From Mauremys mutica (lineage: Eukaryota > Chordata > Testudines > Geoemydidae): a DNA stretch of 64,000 bases. A program made the position numbers and the translations under genes. The notes under the pieces were generated by a model. The model saw only the letters and a program-made list of their open reading frames with translations. It did not search any database and had not been told where the DNA came from. The stretch lies in contig NC_059074.1 of assembly GCF_020497125.1 (NCBI RefSeq), forward strand, positions 195,663,415-195,727,414. Direction: 5' to 3'. Numbering within the stretch: the stretch's first letter is position 1; the number at the start of each line of letters is the position of its first letter. This document shows, one piece after another, positions 34,200 to 45,108 of this stretch.

Positions 34200-34996
34200 A
34201 AAGAAACTCATTCACACCACCTGCCCATCTTCCCTTCTACTTTGGAGTTCTGCATAACATCAGGACTCCATAGTTGGGAAGCAGCAAAGAATCAGGAACC
34301 AATCCATGCAACAAACCTCGATGCCAACTCTGCCCACATATCTACACCAGCAACACCATCACAGGACCAAACCAGATCAGCCACAACATCACCGGTTCAT
34401 TCACCTGCACTTCCACCAATGTAATATATGCCATCATATGCCAGCAATGCCCCTCTGCTATGTACATCGGCCAAACTGGACAGTCTCTAAGGAAAAGGAT
34501 AAATGGACACAAATCAGACATTAGGAATGGCAATATACAAAAACCTGTAGGAGAACACTTCAATCTCCCTGGCCACACAATAGCAGATCTTAAGGTGGTC
34601 ATCCTACAGCAAAAAAACTTTAGGACCAGACTTCAAAGAGAAACTGCTGAGCTCCAGTTCATCTGCAAATTTGACACCATCAGCTCAGGACTAAACAAAG
34701 ATTGTGAATGGCTTGCCAATTACAGAACCAGTTTCTCCTCCCTTGGTTTTCACACCTCAACTGCTAGAACAGGGCCTCATCCACCCTGATTGATCTAACC
34801 TCGTTATCTCTAGCTTGCTTCTTGCTTGCTTATATATACCTGCCCCAGGAAATTTCCACCACTTGCATCTGAAGAAGTGGGTATTCACCCACGAAAGCTC
34901 ATGCTGCAAAACGTCTGTTAGTCTATAAGGTGCCACAGGATTCTTTGCTGCTTCTACAGAACCAGACTAACACGGCTACCCCTCTGATACTTGACA
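34200..34996 (+). mobile_element. Penelope-like retroelement, 3' part
   Basis: The region carries the GIY-YIG endonuclease frame and then the usual 3' tail, with GTATTCACCCACGAAAGCTC near 34880 and AGACTAACACGGCTACCCCT near 34964. Reverse transcriptase is absent, so this is a 5'-truncated copy. It sits between the inverted arms of DIRS D and is therefore the younger insertion. Confidence 0.88.
34274..34789 (+). CDS. Penelope-like element GIY-YIG endonuclease (5'-truncated polyprotein)
   Basis: 171 codons are open. The full polyprotein joins a reverse transcriptase to a GIY-YIG nuclease that nicks the target site for priming. Here only the C-terminal part remains. Residues 12-22 hold a CX4CX2C-x-H cluster resembling the zinc motif found ahead of this nuclease. 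Residues 50-52 (VIY) fill the GIY position and 64-66 (YIG) the second motif. R73 or R75 and E94 (in the PVGEHFN segment) fit the catalytic arginine and glutamate. No stop or frameshift interrupts the domain. The start shown is simply the first ATG; no host promoter is implied. Confidence 0.82.
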   Translation: MGSSKESGTNPCNKPRCQLCPHIYTSNTITGPNQISHNITGSFTCTSTNVIYAIICQQCPSAMYIGQTGQSLRKRINGHKSDIRNGNIQKPVGEHFNLPGHTIADLKVVILQQKNFRTRLQRETAELQFICKFDTISSGLNKDCEWLANYRTSFSSLGFHTSTARTGPHPP

Positions 34997-35235
34997 TAGT
35001 TGGGAAGGAACTGAGGGAGCTGGGTGTACAGTCCCTCATATAGAGTAGGGCAATGATGTCACCTTCAAGTGAGATTTTTTTGTGCATCCCTTCCAATGGA
35101 CATGGCTTTTCCAGGCCATTTCACAGCATGACACCAGAAGCACCATATCCCACTCTTGAAGAAAAAGTTACTGGTAAGTAACCACTTTCTTTAATGCATA
35201 GTACATGTTGAGATTTAACCGTAGCATAGACACTA

Positions 35236-35640
35236 CCATAATGGATAAGACCATTGGTTCATACAATCAAATATGCTGTCTTCAGCAATGGCCAGTACAA
35301 GCTGCATCAGAGGATGGTGCAAGTAATCCTAGAGAAGGCACTTATTGAAGGATCTGCCCACTGGAAAATATTTTTCTCTTCCTTTATTGATTAAAGGTTG
35401 GCTTATGCCCCAAAGTGTGAGGGTTCATATCACTTTTGAAACTTTAAAAAAATACCCACTATTATAATAGCTCTGGATGTTTGTGTTGTCCAGTTGTTTT
35501 CTGAATCCTGTTAAGCCCTTGCCTTTAATTATACTTTGTGGCAGTGCTTTCCACAGGCTAATTGTACATTGTATGACAAGAATTTCCTTTTACAAGGTTT
35601 AAATTTCCCACTTTTTAATTTTATTAAAATCCAGTAAGGT
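35236..35640 (-). repeat. CR1 LINE 3' part, old copy
   Basis: The left edge reads GATAAGACCATTGGTTCATA, then a CAATGGCCAGTACAAGCTGC segment, a GGTTGGCTTATGCCCCAAAG segment and coding-region remnants further right. It is more diverged than the other CR1 tails and has no open frame. Confidence 0.7.
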
Positions 35641-38577
35641 TTGCTATTGTATAGGCAATGGGACAGCTACATTTATAATGTCTTCAGACATATTACTGTT
35701 TCACCCAAGTCTCACAAGCTGCTTTTAACCAGAGGTGCCAGATGATGATGATAAAGAAGAATGTTTTAAAATGAAAATTATGCTGCATTAACATTTGTGG
35801 GCCATATGGCCTTTAAGGGCGCCCTGTCATCTTTCCTCAACAATTTATGTACCTCTTTCATTCTAGATGGATTATTTTTGTTTTGGTTAGTGGTGTGTGT
35901 TTGTGTGTGTAATTTTCAGAACTCAAAAATGGGTAAATTTTGCCAATTCTCTCCCCCCTCCGACTATTTTAGCAGCTCTAATAATTATGTTAAAAAACTG
36001 TGAAGAACTGTACCTGGGATCTCCATACTATATGTGCTGTTGATGGTATTAATCAATCTAGTTAAAAACACAAGAAATATGAAGAAAGAGTTTGCATCTT
36101 AGTGTAATGCAGCTCTGTATTCTGTTCCATAAACACAAGAGGCATGGCCTTCAAAAGATCAAACAGTACCTATGATGCAACAGTTTGACAAAACTTGAGT
36201 AATTATTTTTGTTTTCAGCTAGGACAATTTTATCATCTGAGACTTCTCTGACTGATAGATTACTAGTATACATGGGACATACTTATGTCATTGCTTGTTT
36301 AAGATTTTAAAATGATCTGTTTTAAGATTAGACTTAACTGTGTTTGGAAGTGATCTGTAGACAAATATAGCTAGGCTATATACTGGATTTCTCTTTTTCT
36401 TTATAGTTTTGCAGTCTGGCTAATAAATGCAGGCATATTCCAACCAAAGCCTAGTTTGTAAGCATGGATTATGTTAAAAGGTGGATGCCATGTTGGAAAT
36501 AACTATTTCTAGGGCGGACTAATGAAGCTAATTAGGAGATTAAGTGATACTGTGAGTGTTTGAACAAGGTGTAATTATGAAGTTGAGACGGCTAATTTTT
36601 GTGATTTACAGACTTTTAAAATGGTATTTCAGGCTGTGGGATTACAGCATGACTGTATATTTAGCTATTGTTATTTTTACATCCCTTGAGGACTATTGCT
36701 TTCCTGCAAATATCCATACCTGTCTGTTGTATAATCAGATATTGCTCTTCTAGTGGATTAGTATTGCCACCAGAGGGTAGTATTGAATTCAGTGGTGATA
36801 TAACTACTGTTATTTAGACACCTCTTGTCTCAATTTACATAGCTTCACCCACTGGTATCTTGACATCTATTTCCATATTCATCCGTTTGTAAAGTGGTCA
36901 ATTTCTTGATGGTGTAGGAACAGTAAACTGAAACTAATAAATTTCACTCTGCAGTCAGCATCTCACTGTGAGCAAATATTGCTGTAAGGATATCTGCAGT
37001 AAAAGGGAAGTTAAAACATGCCACGGGTTAGAGGGAAGAAGATAAAGATCCAACATATAGTGGTTGAAGGCAATAACAGGAAGATGCATAAGATACCGTG
37101 GAAGAGGGAAGGAGGGACAAGACCACTAGCAAGTAAGGAAGAAATAAAGGTTTGATCCTGTGCCCACTGAAGTCAATAATGTAACTCCCATTGCTTTCAA
37201 GGGTGTAGGATCAGCCACTACAAGACCACCCTTGGGTGGACAAGGACAACTGAGAACAAGAAAGAGAGTCCTGCTCCAGTTAGCCTGCAGCCAAACTACC
37301 TGTCTGTGGTGGTGTCAGATCTGAAGCGTAACATTTTGATGGTAGATCTCCAAGGAAAACCCAGATGCTGCAGTGAGTAGTGTCCATGATTCAGTAGGTG
37401 GCACTCGCAATTCCTTATCTGTCCTGAACCAATACTGCAGTGTGCTACTGGGGGACACTGTGCTTCTTTTAGTGCCCAGAATGTAGGTGACTGAGCAGTA
37501 GGTGCAAGAAATCTAGACAGTAGGTCTGTCTAGTCTATATCTGTCACACATACATACCTTTTCTTCATCCATCACATTTTTCTGCTTGTCTCTCCCTCTC
37601 TTTCTGTCCATCATATGGCCAATCTCTTTATCATGTTTATTCATGTCATTTACAACATCGGTTTCCCTCATTTCACCTGATGTTGTTTCTTATTGTGACT
37701 TTTATGTACCACTATTCTCAGGTCTTTATCATTTCTCAAGTCATCCGGCAGGTCACTATCTAGAAGAGTTATCCTGCTTGCAGCCTTCCCCAGTGTCTGT
37801 ACAGATGGGAGGGAAGAGAGTTAAAGACATTCAGAAGTTCTAGACATAACAGACATCTTTTAGGGACAAAACTTGCTCATGACAGTGTAGTTTTCATGCA
37901 AATGGGTGGGACAGGATCTGGGAAGACTGCATAGGGACTGTTCACACCTCTGCAAGATCTGGGGGATTTGGTGGGTGTGCTGCAATTCTGATTTATTAGC
38001 TCTTTCTTCCTGTCTCATTCCTCATAGTAAGGCACAAGTGGCTACTTGGCACTTGAGAAGTAGCTAAAGAATTGGCTAGGTGAGACGCTTTCTTCCTCCT
38101 ATTCATTTTTATTTTCTATTCCATATAAGTTCTTACACTACACTCATCACCATGGTATCTGGTCACTGCCCTGTAGCCCTAAAACTTCCTATAGAATAGC
38201 CTGACTACTCAGGCCGTTCCCAGGATTTGAGTCTTAGAGTGTTCACAACCGTTTCAGGTTGCTTGTCTTTAGATGCAGGAAGACAGTACTGCACTGGGTC
38301 ACATTCAGAAGGCTATCGTTGCAACCATAAGGGCTAGAAACATAACTCTGTTCCAAATAAAAGCTTGTATTCTGAGAAAATCAATGGTTAAATACCCACT
38401 CCCCTCAATCACTTTTACCAGGGAAATTTCCTGGTTGCTTGTTGGTGAATGGATTTCTTAAACTTTGGCTTGTTACCGTCGAAAATGTCCAGTTTTGGCT
38501 TGAGCCACTTTTCTGAAACTTGCTGTTTACATGGCTGTCTCAGCACACTTTGGACATGACTTGTTTCATTTTCATTG
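35641..38577. other. Quiet non-coding sequence
   Basis: No exon was recognised over nearly 3 kb. It includes a (GT)n stretch near 35893-35911 and a short palindromic word near 37155-37215. 37580-37640 is pyrimidine-rich. Confidence 0.4.
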
Positions 38578-38585
38578 TTTATAAG

Positions 38586-38709
38586 TAGGGTGACCAGATG
38601 TCCTGTTTTTAAAGGGACAGTCCTGTTTTTTGGGACTTTTTCTTATATAGTTATCTATTATCCCCCACCCCCTGTCCTGTTTTTTCACAGTTGCTGTCTG
38701 GTCATCCTA
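38586..38709. mobile_element. hAT-type MITE, tagggtgacc family
   Basis: TAGGGTGACCAGATGTCC mirrors GTCTGGTCATCCTA. tttataag is duplicated exactly (38578-38585, 38710-38717). Its closest relative in the window is 31442-31564. Confidence 0.93.
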
Positions 38710-38717
38710 TTTATAAG

Positions 38718-39650
38718 GCATCCCTGCTCGAGCAGATTTAACTGAACTCTTCTTGTAGACAAGACTGGCCTCACTTTACTCCTCTCTGACAAAAGCAAAC
38801 CAGACAATGGTACAGTATTTAAATCTCTCTACCTTTAATTTTGTATGTGGTCCTCTGCTCAGCTGTTAAAACTGTGATTATAAAATGTTTGAACAAGTGC
38901 AGTTTTTCTTCAAAGTCCTTTTTCCTCCTGCATATCTGTGCAAAAACAACATAAACCTACACGGTGGCATTACAGTCTGGAATTAATTATTGTAATATGA
39001 ACATTTCTATTTTTCTGTCTTCCTCCACTGTAATGGTAGAGATGAATATGTCTTAAAATAGAAAAATTGTAAGTCCTTTTCATAGTAACCTGTTTGAAGA
39101 TCAGAAAGGAGTACAAAGGAAGAAAAGCTTGTTGTTTGTGTTTGCAATCAAATCTTGGTTAAAAGGAAGTCTGACACATAGACGTAGGGGTTTTTTATAT
39201 TATATTGAAGACAACTAGATACAAGTCTTGTTGAATTAACTAGAAGTTACGTGCAACAGCAAAAATATTAAAAATAAATACTAGCAAACAAGATGTTCAT
39301 ATTAACATGAACCTTGAAAATGGCTATGCAAAAGGTCACAATTGATCTTCAGATATTAGTGAAATTTAATTTATTGCCTAGAACAAACACGCAGAAAAGG
39401 AGAAGAAAATGGGTCATAGTAAAGAAGCTACTGATAAATTATCTGAATGTCAAAACTATTTTAAAATAAAATACCAAAAATTACATTTAAAGATAAAATT
39501 AAACAGCTCCTACTATGTTCTCAGAAAATATTTTCTAAGACAACTTGAAAGTTTTTGTAAGATTTGCAACTAGTTTGTCAATGTGTTTTTGAAATTATTT
39601 ACCCTTTGCAGCTTAGAATAAGATATGCTAAGAGCTGTTGAGTTCTATGA
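38718..39650. other. AT-rich non-coding sequence
   Basis: No exon or young repeat seen. Confidence 0.4.
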
Positions 39651-39945
39651 GTGTGACGAAGCAGAGAAAGTGCCCACCAGCACAGAAAGGGTTAAAGAGA
39701 GTCTTTGGGCCCAGCTAGTCCTGCCCCATTATACCTGCAGCCAGTGCCAAGTGTGAGGGGAGAGAAACTGACTCAGTTTGGGGCTGACTGCTGAGGAGCT
39801 AGTGGCCTCCCTACCTGAGGGGAAAGCCTGCCAGCCAAGGCAGCCACCAGGAAACAAGCACTGTCTTCCTGGTCAAAGGAGATAGAGGAGGCGGCTTAGG
39901 AGCACCCGGCCTAAGAGAAACCCAGGTGGCAAAAGCACAGATCTT

Positions 39946-40302
39946 TTGGGATTCCAACCCCAGCAAACTTATAGCTGCTCTGCCAGGAAGAACCCATCCC
40001 CCATCAGACTCACCAAATTGGGACCTGAATATGATCCCAAGGCCTTCCTTCAAACCTTTGAGCAGGTTGCAATAGTAGCCCCATGGCCCCGAGACTGGGC
40101 TGTGGTGCTGGTCTCATACTTAACCAGGGTAGTGCAAGCCATGTATCATTCTTTAGACCCTGCTGCAGCCCAAGAATATAAGCGTGTCAAGGCAACCATT
40201 CTCAACGTCTTAGGCATCTCGGAAGAGACATTCCAGCAATGCTTTAATAGGGAGCAGTACCCACCGTGGGCAAGACCTCACTTGGTTGCCCAGAAACTAT
40301 AA
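39946..40302 (+). pseudogene. SCAN-like Gag of a Ty3-type element
   Basis: The 118-codon stretch contains LGPEYDPKAFLQTFEQVAIV (residues 25-44) followed by a PWPRDWAVVLVSYL segment. A stop ends it at 40302, but related sequence continues in the same frame to about 40570, with LVLLEQFTQILRLGRKEWVL near 40365. In host genes this helical fold makes the SCAN dimerisation domain; in the element it belongs to the capsid part of Gag. Premature stops make it non-functional. Confidence 0.65.
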
Positions 40303-40812
40303 GACTCATGATGGAAACGGCTCAAACCAGACACAGAGACTGGAGCTCAGGTAGCCAGGCTGGTCCTTCTGGAACAGTTCACCCAGATACTACGCCTTGG
40401 GAGAAAGGAATGGGTATTACAGCATCATCCTGAAACCATGGTGAATGCCATTCAGCTGGTTGAAAATTACATGGCCACAAAGACCCCCATAATGGCACCA
40501 CCAGAGACCTGTGGGGACCAAGAGCTCCATGCTACCAAAAGAGGAAGCAGCCCATGGAAGCCAGTATCTTGAGTGGCTTAAACCAACTCCCCTCTCACCT
40601 GGACTCTAGAGGGCCTGAGGACTGAGAGGCACCAGGGTCATCCTGCCCACAAGTCTGGAGCCATTGACTCGCACCCCAGTCTGAAAACCACTGACCCACT
40701 AGACGTTAAGAAAGGAACATCACTGGAGCCTGAACTTGGCAGATCTCATCGGGAAGAGACCACCTCAATACCCTGAGTCGGGACCAGTTGTAACAGACAA
40801 GACCCAAACAGA

Positions 40813-40854
40813 TGTTTCACATGTGGCCATCCCAGGCACTGGTCCAGAGATTAC
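40813..40854 (+). pseudogene. Degenerate CCHC zinc knuckle
   Basis: The codons read CFTCGHPRHWSRDY. The spacing is that of CX2CX4HX4C, but the last cysteine is replaced by tyrosine (TAC in place of TGC or TGT). In Gag this motif binds the element's RNA. It sits downstream of the Gag helices, as expected. Confidence 0.75.
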
Positions 40855-40926
40855 CCCTACATGGAGTATAGCTTTGGGAAGATCTTGACCCGGGGGGCAT
40901 GCGCTCCACAACACATCTCAGCGCAG

Positions 40927-41016
40927 TTAACCATCCAGGTATGAGTGAATGGGATAGAAGTGGTGGGGTTTATGGACTCAAAGTGTGCCCAGACCCTCAT
41001 GTGAAGCTCTGTGGTT
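40927..41016 (+). pseudogene. Ty3-type aspartic protease fragment
   Basis: The codons near 40960-41016 give a VVGFMDSKCAQTL segment, where an active enzyme would have DSG at 40975-40983. Here the glycine is a lysine. The later half, with the HGDVKLYP and VGLALTLTYPV segments, is at 41720-41840 after the CR1. A dead protease is inferred from the changed motif and the split frame. Confidence 0.65.
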
Positions 41017-41023
41017 CCTAACC

Positions 41024-41690
41024 CATAAGAACATAAGAATGGCCCTACTGGGTCAGACCAAAGGTCCATCTAGCCCAGTATCCTGTCTTCTGACAGTGGC
41101 CAGTGCCAGGTGCCCCAGAGGGAATGAACAGAACAGGTAATCATCAAGTGATCCATCCCCTGTTGCTCATTCTCAGCTTCTGGAAACCAGAGGCTAGGAA
41201 CACCATTCTTGCCCATCCTGGCTAATAGCCATTGATAGACCTATCCTCCATGAATTTATCTAGTTCTTTTTTGACCTGTTATGGTCTTGGCCTTCACAAC
41301 ATCCTCTGGCAAGGAGTTCCACAGGTTGACTGTGCGTTATGTGAAGAAATACTTCCGCATGTTTGTTTTAAATTTGCTATTAATTTCATTGAGTGATCCC
41401 TCATTCTTGTGTTATGAGTAGTAAACAACACTTCCTTAATTACTTTCTCTACACCAGTCATAATTTTATAGACCTCAATCATATCTCCCCTTAGCAGTCT
41501 CTTTTTCAATCTGAAAAGTCCCAGTCTTATTAATCTCTCCTCATACGGAAGCCGTTCCATACCCTTAATAATTTTTGTTGCCCTTTTCTGAACCTTTTCT
41601 AATTCCAATATATCTTTTTTGAGATGGGGCGACCACATGTGCACACAGTATTCCATATGTGGGCGTACCATGGATTTATATAGAGGCCCC
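41024..41690 (-). mobile_element. CR1 LINE inserted in the Ty3 protease region
   Basis: The left end CATAAGAACATAAGAATGGC is the CR1 3' terminus; sequence to the right runs back into ORF2. It cleanly separates the two halves of the protease segment, so it is younger than the Ty3 element. The copy is 5' truncated. Confidence 0.9.
41294..41690 (-). pseudogene. CR1 ORF2 C-terminal fragment
   Basis: A 132-codon open part reads on the minus strand with YKSMVRPHMEYCVHMWSPHL, then an LEKVQKRATKIIKGMERLPY segment and a LLRGDMIEVYKIMTGVEKV segment. These are the last reverse-transcriptase-associated blocks of CR1. It is one of the least damaged CR1 frames in the window. Confidence 0.85.
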
Positions 41691-42273
41691 GGGGTCAACT
41701 TGGGGCATAACCTGTTACAGTGTGTGCATGGGGATGTGAAATTGTATCCCCACATTCAGATGACTCTAACAGTGGGGGAGCATACGAAGTCCCTGATGGT
41801 GGGCCTGGCCCTGACACTCACCTACCCTGTTATTAGCAGCTGAGACTGGAGCTATTTTGGGGAGTTGTTAAAGGAGATTGTGGGACCCCCTTCAGACTGC
41901 AAGGCCTCTCTACTGCCAGCTATAGATCTGCCTGAGCCTGTGACCCTTGCAGGTGTGGGAGAGATCCCTGATCCAGGTGAGGGGACATCGCACTCATCAG
42001 AACCCACCCAGCAGTACAAGGCCCTGTCCCAACCTGATGTGGAGGTCCCAGATTCTGATCCAGTTTTGTAGAACAACAGGCAGACAACATGCTGAGCCGA
42101 GCATACTCCCCAGTTGGGGTAATAAATGGGGAGAATGTCGAGCCCTGTCAAGTGGGTTTGTTCCCACACTTCAAATTTCAGGCTGACCACCTATACTGCA
42201 TTGAGAAGGACCAGCAAACCAAGGCAGTTTGGAATCAGTGTCTGGTATCCCAACCCTACTGAAAGGATGTTAA

Positions 42274-42345
42274 GTGACTCGCCATCCCATATTCTTCACA
42301 GGGCACCTCAGGAGGGAGAAGACATTACCCCAAATTTTGGCCAGC
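42274..42345 (+). pseudogene. Ty3 integrase zinc-binding fragment
   Basis: Codons give THPIFFTGHLRREKTLPQ after a leading R, resembling the HHCC start of Ty3 integrases (usually H-x-GHxGxxKT). No catalytic DDE core follows. The sequence after 42345 is not recognisable as integrase. That it lies only about 500 bp after the protease is the evidence for a deletion. Confidence 0.5.
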
Positions 42346-42369
42346 TTGACTGAAGTGCAGAGCCCTTGT

Positions 42370-42415
42370 GGGGTTCCAAGCCCACCAAACTTATGGCTGC
42401 CCTGCCCGGAGGAAC
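42370..42415 (+). repeat. 46-bp direct duplicate of the Ty3 leader
   Basis: This block matches 39948-39993 at about 39 of 46 positions, sharing TTCCAA, CAAACTTAT and a GAAC end. It lies near the other end of the element and may be a remnant of the terminal repeats or of duplicated leader sequence. Confidence 0.6.
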
Positions 42416-42720
42416 CTGGAACAGCAACAGGACACTACCCAAGGTTCACAAGGGGGCACTCCTCGAGACAAATCACCACAGCGACTTGGACTATAGGGGC
42501 CAAGCCCCAAACTGAAGGGACAGTGTTAGGACATAGCCTCTGTGCTGGGAGGTCCCCTACTCAGGAGTTGACTTACACAGGGCCCTGGGCTGAGACCCAG
42601 TGAATTTGGAGGGCCCAGGTTCCCCAGTTCCCCCCAGCCTTAAAGATTGAGGCACCTCAACCAACCAGGGGACTGGAAATCAAGCATTCCAACCACTAGA
42701 CCTCCAAGCCCTCTGTTACA

Positions 42721-43309
42721 AGGAGAAATTGGTTTCTACATGCATGTGCACACACACAAAAAGGAAATTAAGTAGATGTTACTCAGACAACATGAAGGGA
42801 CTACATTTTCAGTGCTCTGCATGGGAAATGAACTGTGTAATTCCCATCAATGTGGGAGTTTGATAGCTAAATCTCAGGCCACTGATATAGGTATAGATAT
42901 AGATCTATCTATCTATCTCTGAATCTTATTTAAACTGCTGAAAGCAAATAAATTCAGAATTATGTCATGTTCCCTAAACAGTGGCTGGTATTATATGTCT
43001 GATGAACTAAAATACCTGTGTGTATAGGGATGAGTTACAAAAAGTATTTCAGGCTCTTTGAATTTCCGTGTTGTTCTATAATATTTCTATAGATCCACCA
43101 GTTTACACTGTTCATTACAAACATGGATAAGACGTTCTCAGCTCCAAAGAGCTTCTACTGTGAGGAAGACATGCCTCATTACAAATGGGAGCTGCACCAC
43201 TGCTAGAGCAATGGTGCAAACATTTCTTAAAACCCTCTATGTCACTGCAGCCCTGCAGTTGCTAGTGAAGCAATGTTAGAATCTGGTTTAGATACAACTG
43301 GTATTAATA
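42721..43309. other. Non-coding sequence with a (CTAT)n tract
   Basis: A (GATA)/(CTAT) microsatellite lies at 42895-42920. No gene seen. Confidence 0.5.
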
Positions 43310-43510
43310 GAGTTGCCATTATAGTCAAGTACTGGAACAGGTTACCAAGGGAGGTTGTGGAATCCCTGTCACTGGAGGTTTTTAAGAGCAGGTTAGACAA
43401 ACATCTGTCAGGGATGGTCTTGGTATATTTAGTTCTGCCTCAGCACAGTGGGATGGATTGGATGACCTTTCAAGGTCTCCTCCAACCCCATTTTTCCATG
43501 ATTCTGTGAG
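43310..43510 (+). repeat. CR1 LINE 3' tail
   Basis: Codons near 43330 read as YWNRLPREVVESLSLEVF and later RLDKHLSG, the CR1 C-terminus. The tail runs through GGATGACCTTTCAAGGTCTC and ends with a TTCCATGATTCTGTGAG unit typical of CR1. No longer frame is open. Confidence 0.85.
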
Positions 43511-44157
43511 TATTATTTAAATATTTTTAGTTTGTGTTAGAATAATTTCTTGATGCTCATCTTTTCTCATTTAAAAAACCAGAAAGATGTATTGCCTTCT
43601 CTCAGGGCTTTGCAGTGAGAAATCATTTCTGTGAAAAGTAAGATCTATTGACTTGAAGTTTTGAAAAACTTTGAAACATTCGATGTCTAAAAATATAGCA
43701 TAAAACAGTTTGGCATTTAGTATTTCTACAATTACTCTATGTCATGTGTCAACACTGGTTATCTACAGTGTGAATTACTTATCTGTTATCAGGCCCTAAG
43801 GGTCTTTACTAAAAAGTGTATATGAACTTTTCACTCTATGAAGTCAAAACCCAGGTCAATTATATCTATCTTTGGTGAGCTTTTAACTTTTCACACCCAC
43901 TCTGTCAGACAGTTGCTACAGATTGTAACACTTGCCTGCAGTATCAATTGAACAATGAGTGCTGGGCTTCATTAATGTTGTCAGAGGTATGACTGATTCA
44001 TAAACTGAATGTCTCTACCAAATAGCATTACCTCAAGTTCATTCGGTTTAGTTATCTTTAATCCTGTTATCTTGTAAGTTAGTCAATAGCTGCCTTTCAC
44101 AAGAGTGTATCAATAATATGTAGTAAAAGTATGCATGAAGGTGTGAAAGATGATTTT
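43511..44157. other. AT-rich non-coding sequence
   Basis: No feature recognised. Confidence 0.4.
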
Positions 44158-44397
44158 CTGGGTTAGGCAGTGGGCTGGAACTCATGAGATCTGGATTCAT
44201 TTTCTGAATTGGCCACAATATATAGCTGTCTAGCCTTAGGCAAGCTAGTACTTTCTGTGCCTCAGTCCTTATCTGTCAAATGGGAACAATGTTACTTCCC
44301 TATCTCAAGGGGGTGTGTTTAAAGGATAAATTCATGAATGTCTGTGAGGCATTCAAATACCTTGATTATGACGGCAATGTAAGTATCTAGACAGATT
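44158..44397 (+). repeat. MIR-like SINE
   Basis: The stretch shows the MIR order: a GGCAGTGGGCTGGAACTC head, a CTAGCCTTAGGCAAGCTAGT core, CTGTGCCTCAGTCCTTATCT, a CAAATGGGAACAATG segment and a CTATCTCAAGGGGGTGTG tail. It is well decayed, as expected of an ancient amniote SINE. Confidence 0.7.
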
Positions 44398-45065
44398 GAT
44401 TGATATTTAAATGAACCTGATAAATTTATCTGTACTGTGATCATTAAACTGCATCTTTTTCGCCAGTGTTCGTTTATATTTATTGTAGAAGCACCTGTTT
44501 ATTTTTAATTTATTTCCTCCTCATCACACTAGAGCTATGCCCATCTCTCCCAAAAAATAATTTATATTTTTTTTTGTCAAAATTAGGGAATTTGTATAAA
44601 CATGAGAGGTGCTGTTCAGATCTTGGGCACATAAAGCCATTTTTAGATAACTGAATATGAGGCCTGATGTTCAGAAATACTGAGCACCTACAGCGTCCAT
44701 TGGCTTAAGTACCTCTAAAAATCAGGTCACTTTTATTTAGGTGCCTAAATGTGGCTTTAGGTGTCTAAAATATAGGCACACAGGTGTGATAATGTTGGCT
44801 TGATTCAGAAGGAAAGTGAAGCAACAAACCAAAAGTGAAGCAAGTGAGTCAAAATAAAATAGATGCCTTTAAGGCAGATACACCAAATCTGTGCCAAAAA
44901 CACACACACACTTCTGTATGTTTTTACTTTTAAAGGGCCAGATCATGCCATTTTCACATTGTAGTCTTGTTGACTTCAGTGTGCCTGACTAAGGACATTA
45001 AAGGATTTGAGCATGCGCAGAAAGAATTGAGCAGAAATTATTATAAATTAAAAGTCTGATGGTAA
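44398..45065. other. Non-coding sequence with old repeat words
   Basis: 44660-44780 contains repeated TGAGCACCTAC, AGGTGCCTAAAT and TTAGGTGTCTAAAA words that look like a decayed sauropsid repeat. No gene was seen. Confidence 0.35.
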
Positions 45066-45108
45066 TTAAGGGCTTGTCTACATACGCAAGTTGTATTGCT
45101 TTAACTAG

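Larger units (their letters stand above)
32870..35183 (+). mobile_element. DIRS-type retrotransposon remnant D
   Basis: From 32870 to 33500 broken frames encode the tyrosine recombinase: an ILWESRKGSTQKC segment near 33015, an IWATSEGLTPSQAGVPSL-like segment near 33090 and CARRVGELSALMASPLYTVV near 33385. A SINE interrupts at 33502. Element sequence resumes to the inverted arms 34170-34191 and 35161-35183 (GTTCCTTACCAGTAAC and GTTACTGGTAAGTAAC), between which a Penelope-type element sits. Stops break the frame several times. Confidence 0.7.
34170..35183. repeat. Inverted arms of DIRS D flanking a Penelope element
   Basis: 34170-34191 and 35161-35183 are reverse complements through the core AAAGTTACTGGTAAG. 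In DIRS elements such arms lie near the 3' end. About 800 bp of Penelope sequence now separates them. Confidence 0.8.
39651..42720 (+). mobile_element. Ty3-type LTR retrotransposon remnant with SCAN-like Gag
   Basis: A TGTGACGAAG start at 39652 is followed by a Gag frame, a zinc-knuckle segment (40813-40854), a protease segment (40940-41020 and, after a CR1, 41690-41845) and an integrase-like zinc-binding segment near 42274-42340. Reverse transcriptase and RNase H are not found, so the middle of pol appears deleted. The order Gag, zinc knuckle, protease, integrase fits a Gmr1-like Ty3 element, the group from which vertebrate SCAN domains are thought to derive. The right end is near CTCTGTTACA at 42713. 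Confidence 0.65.
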
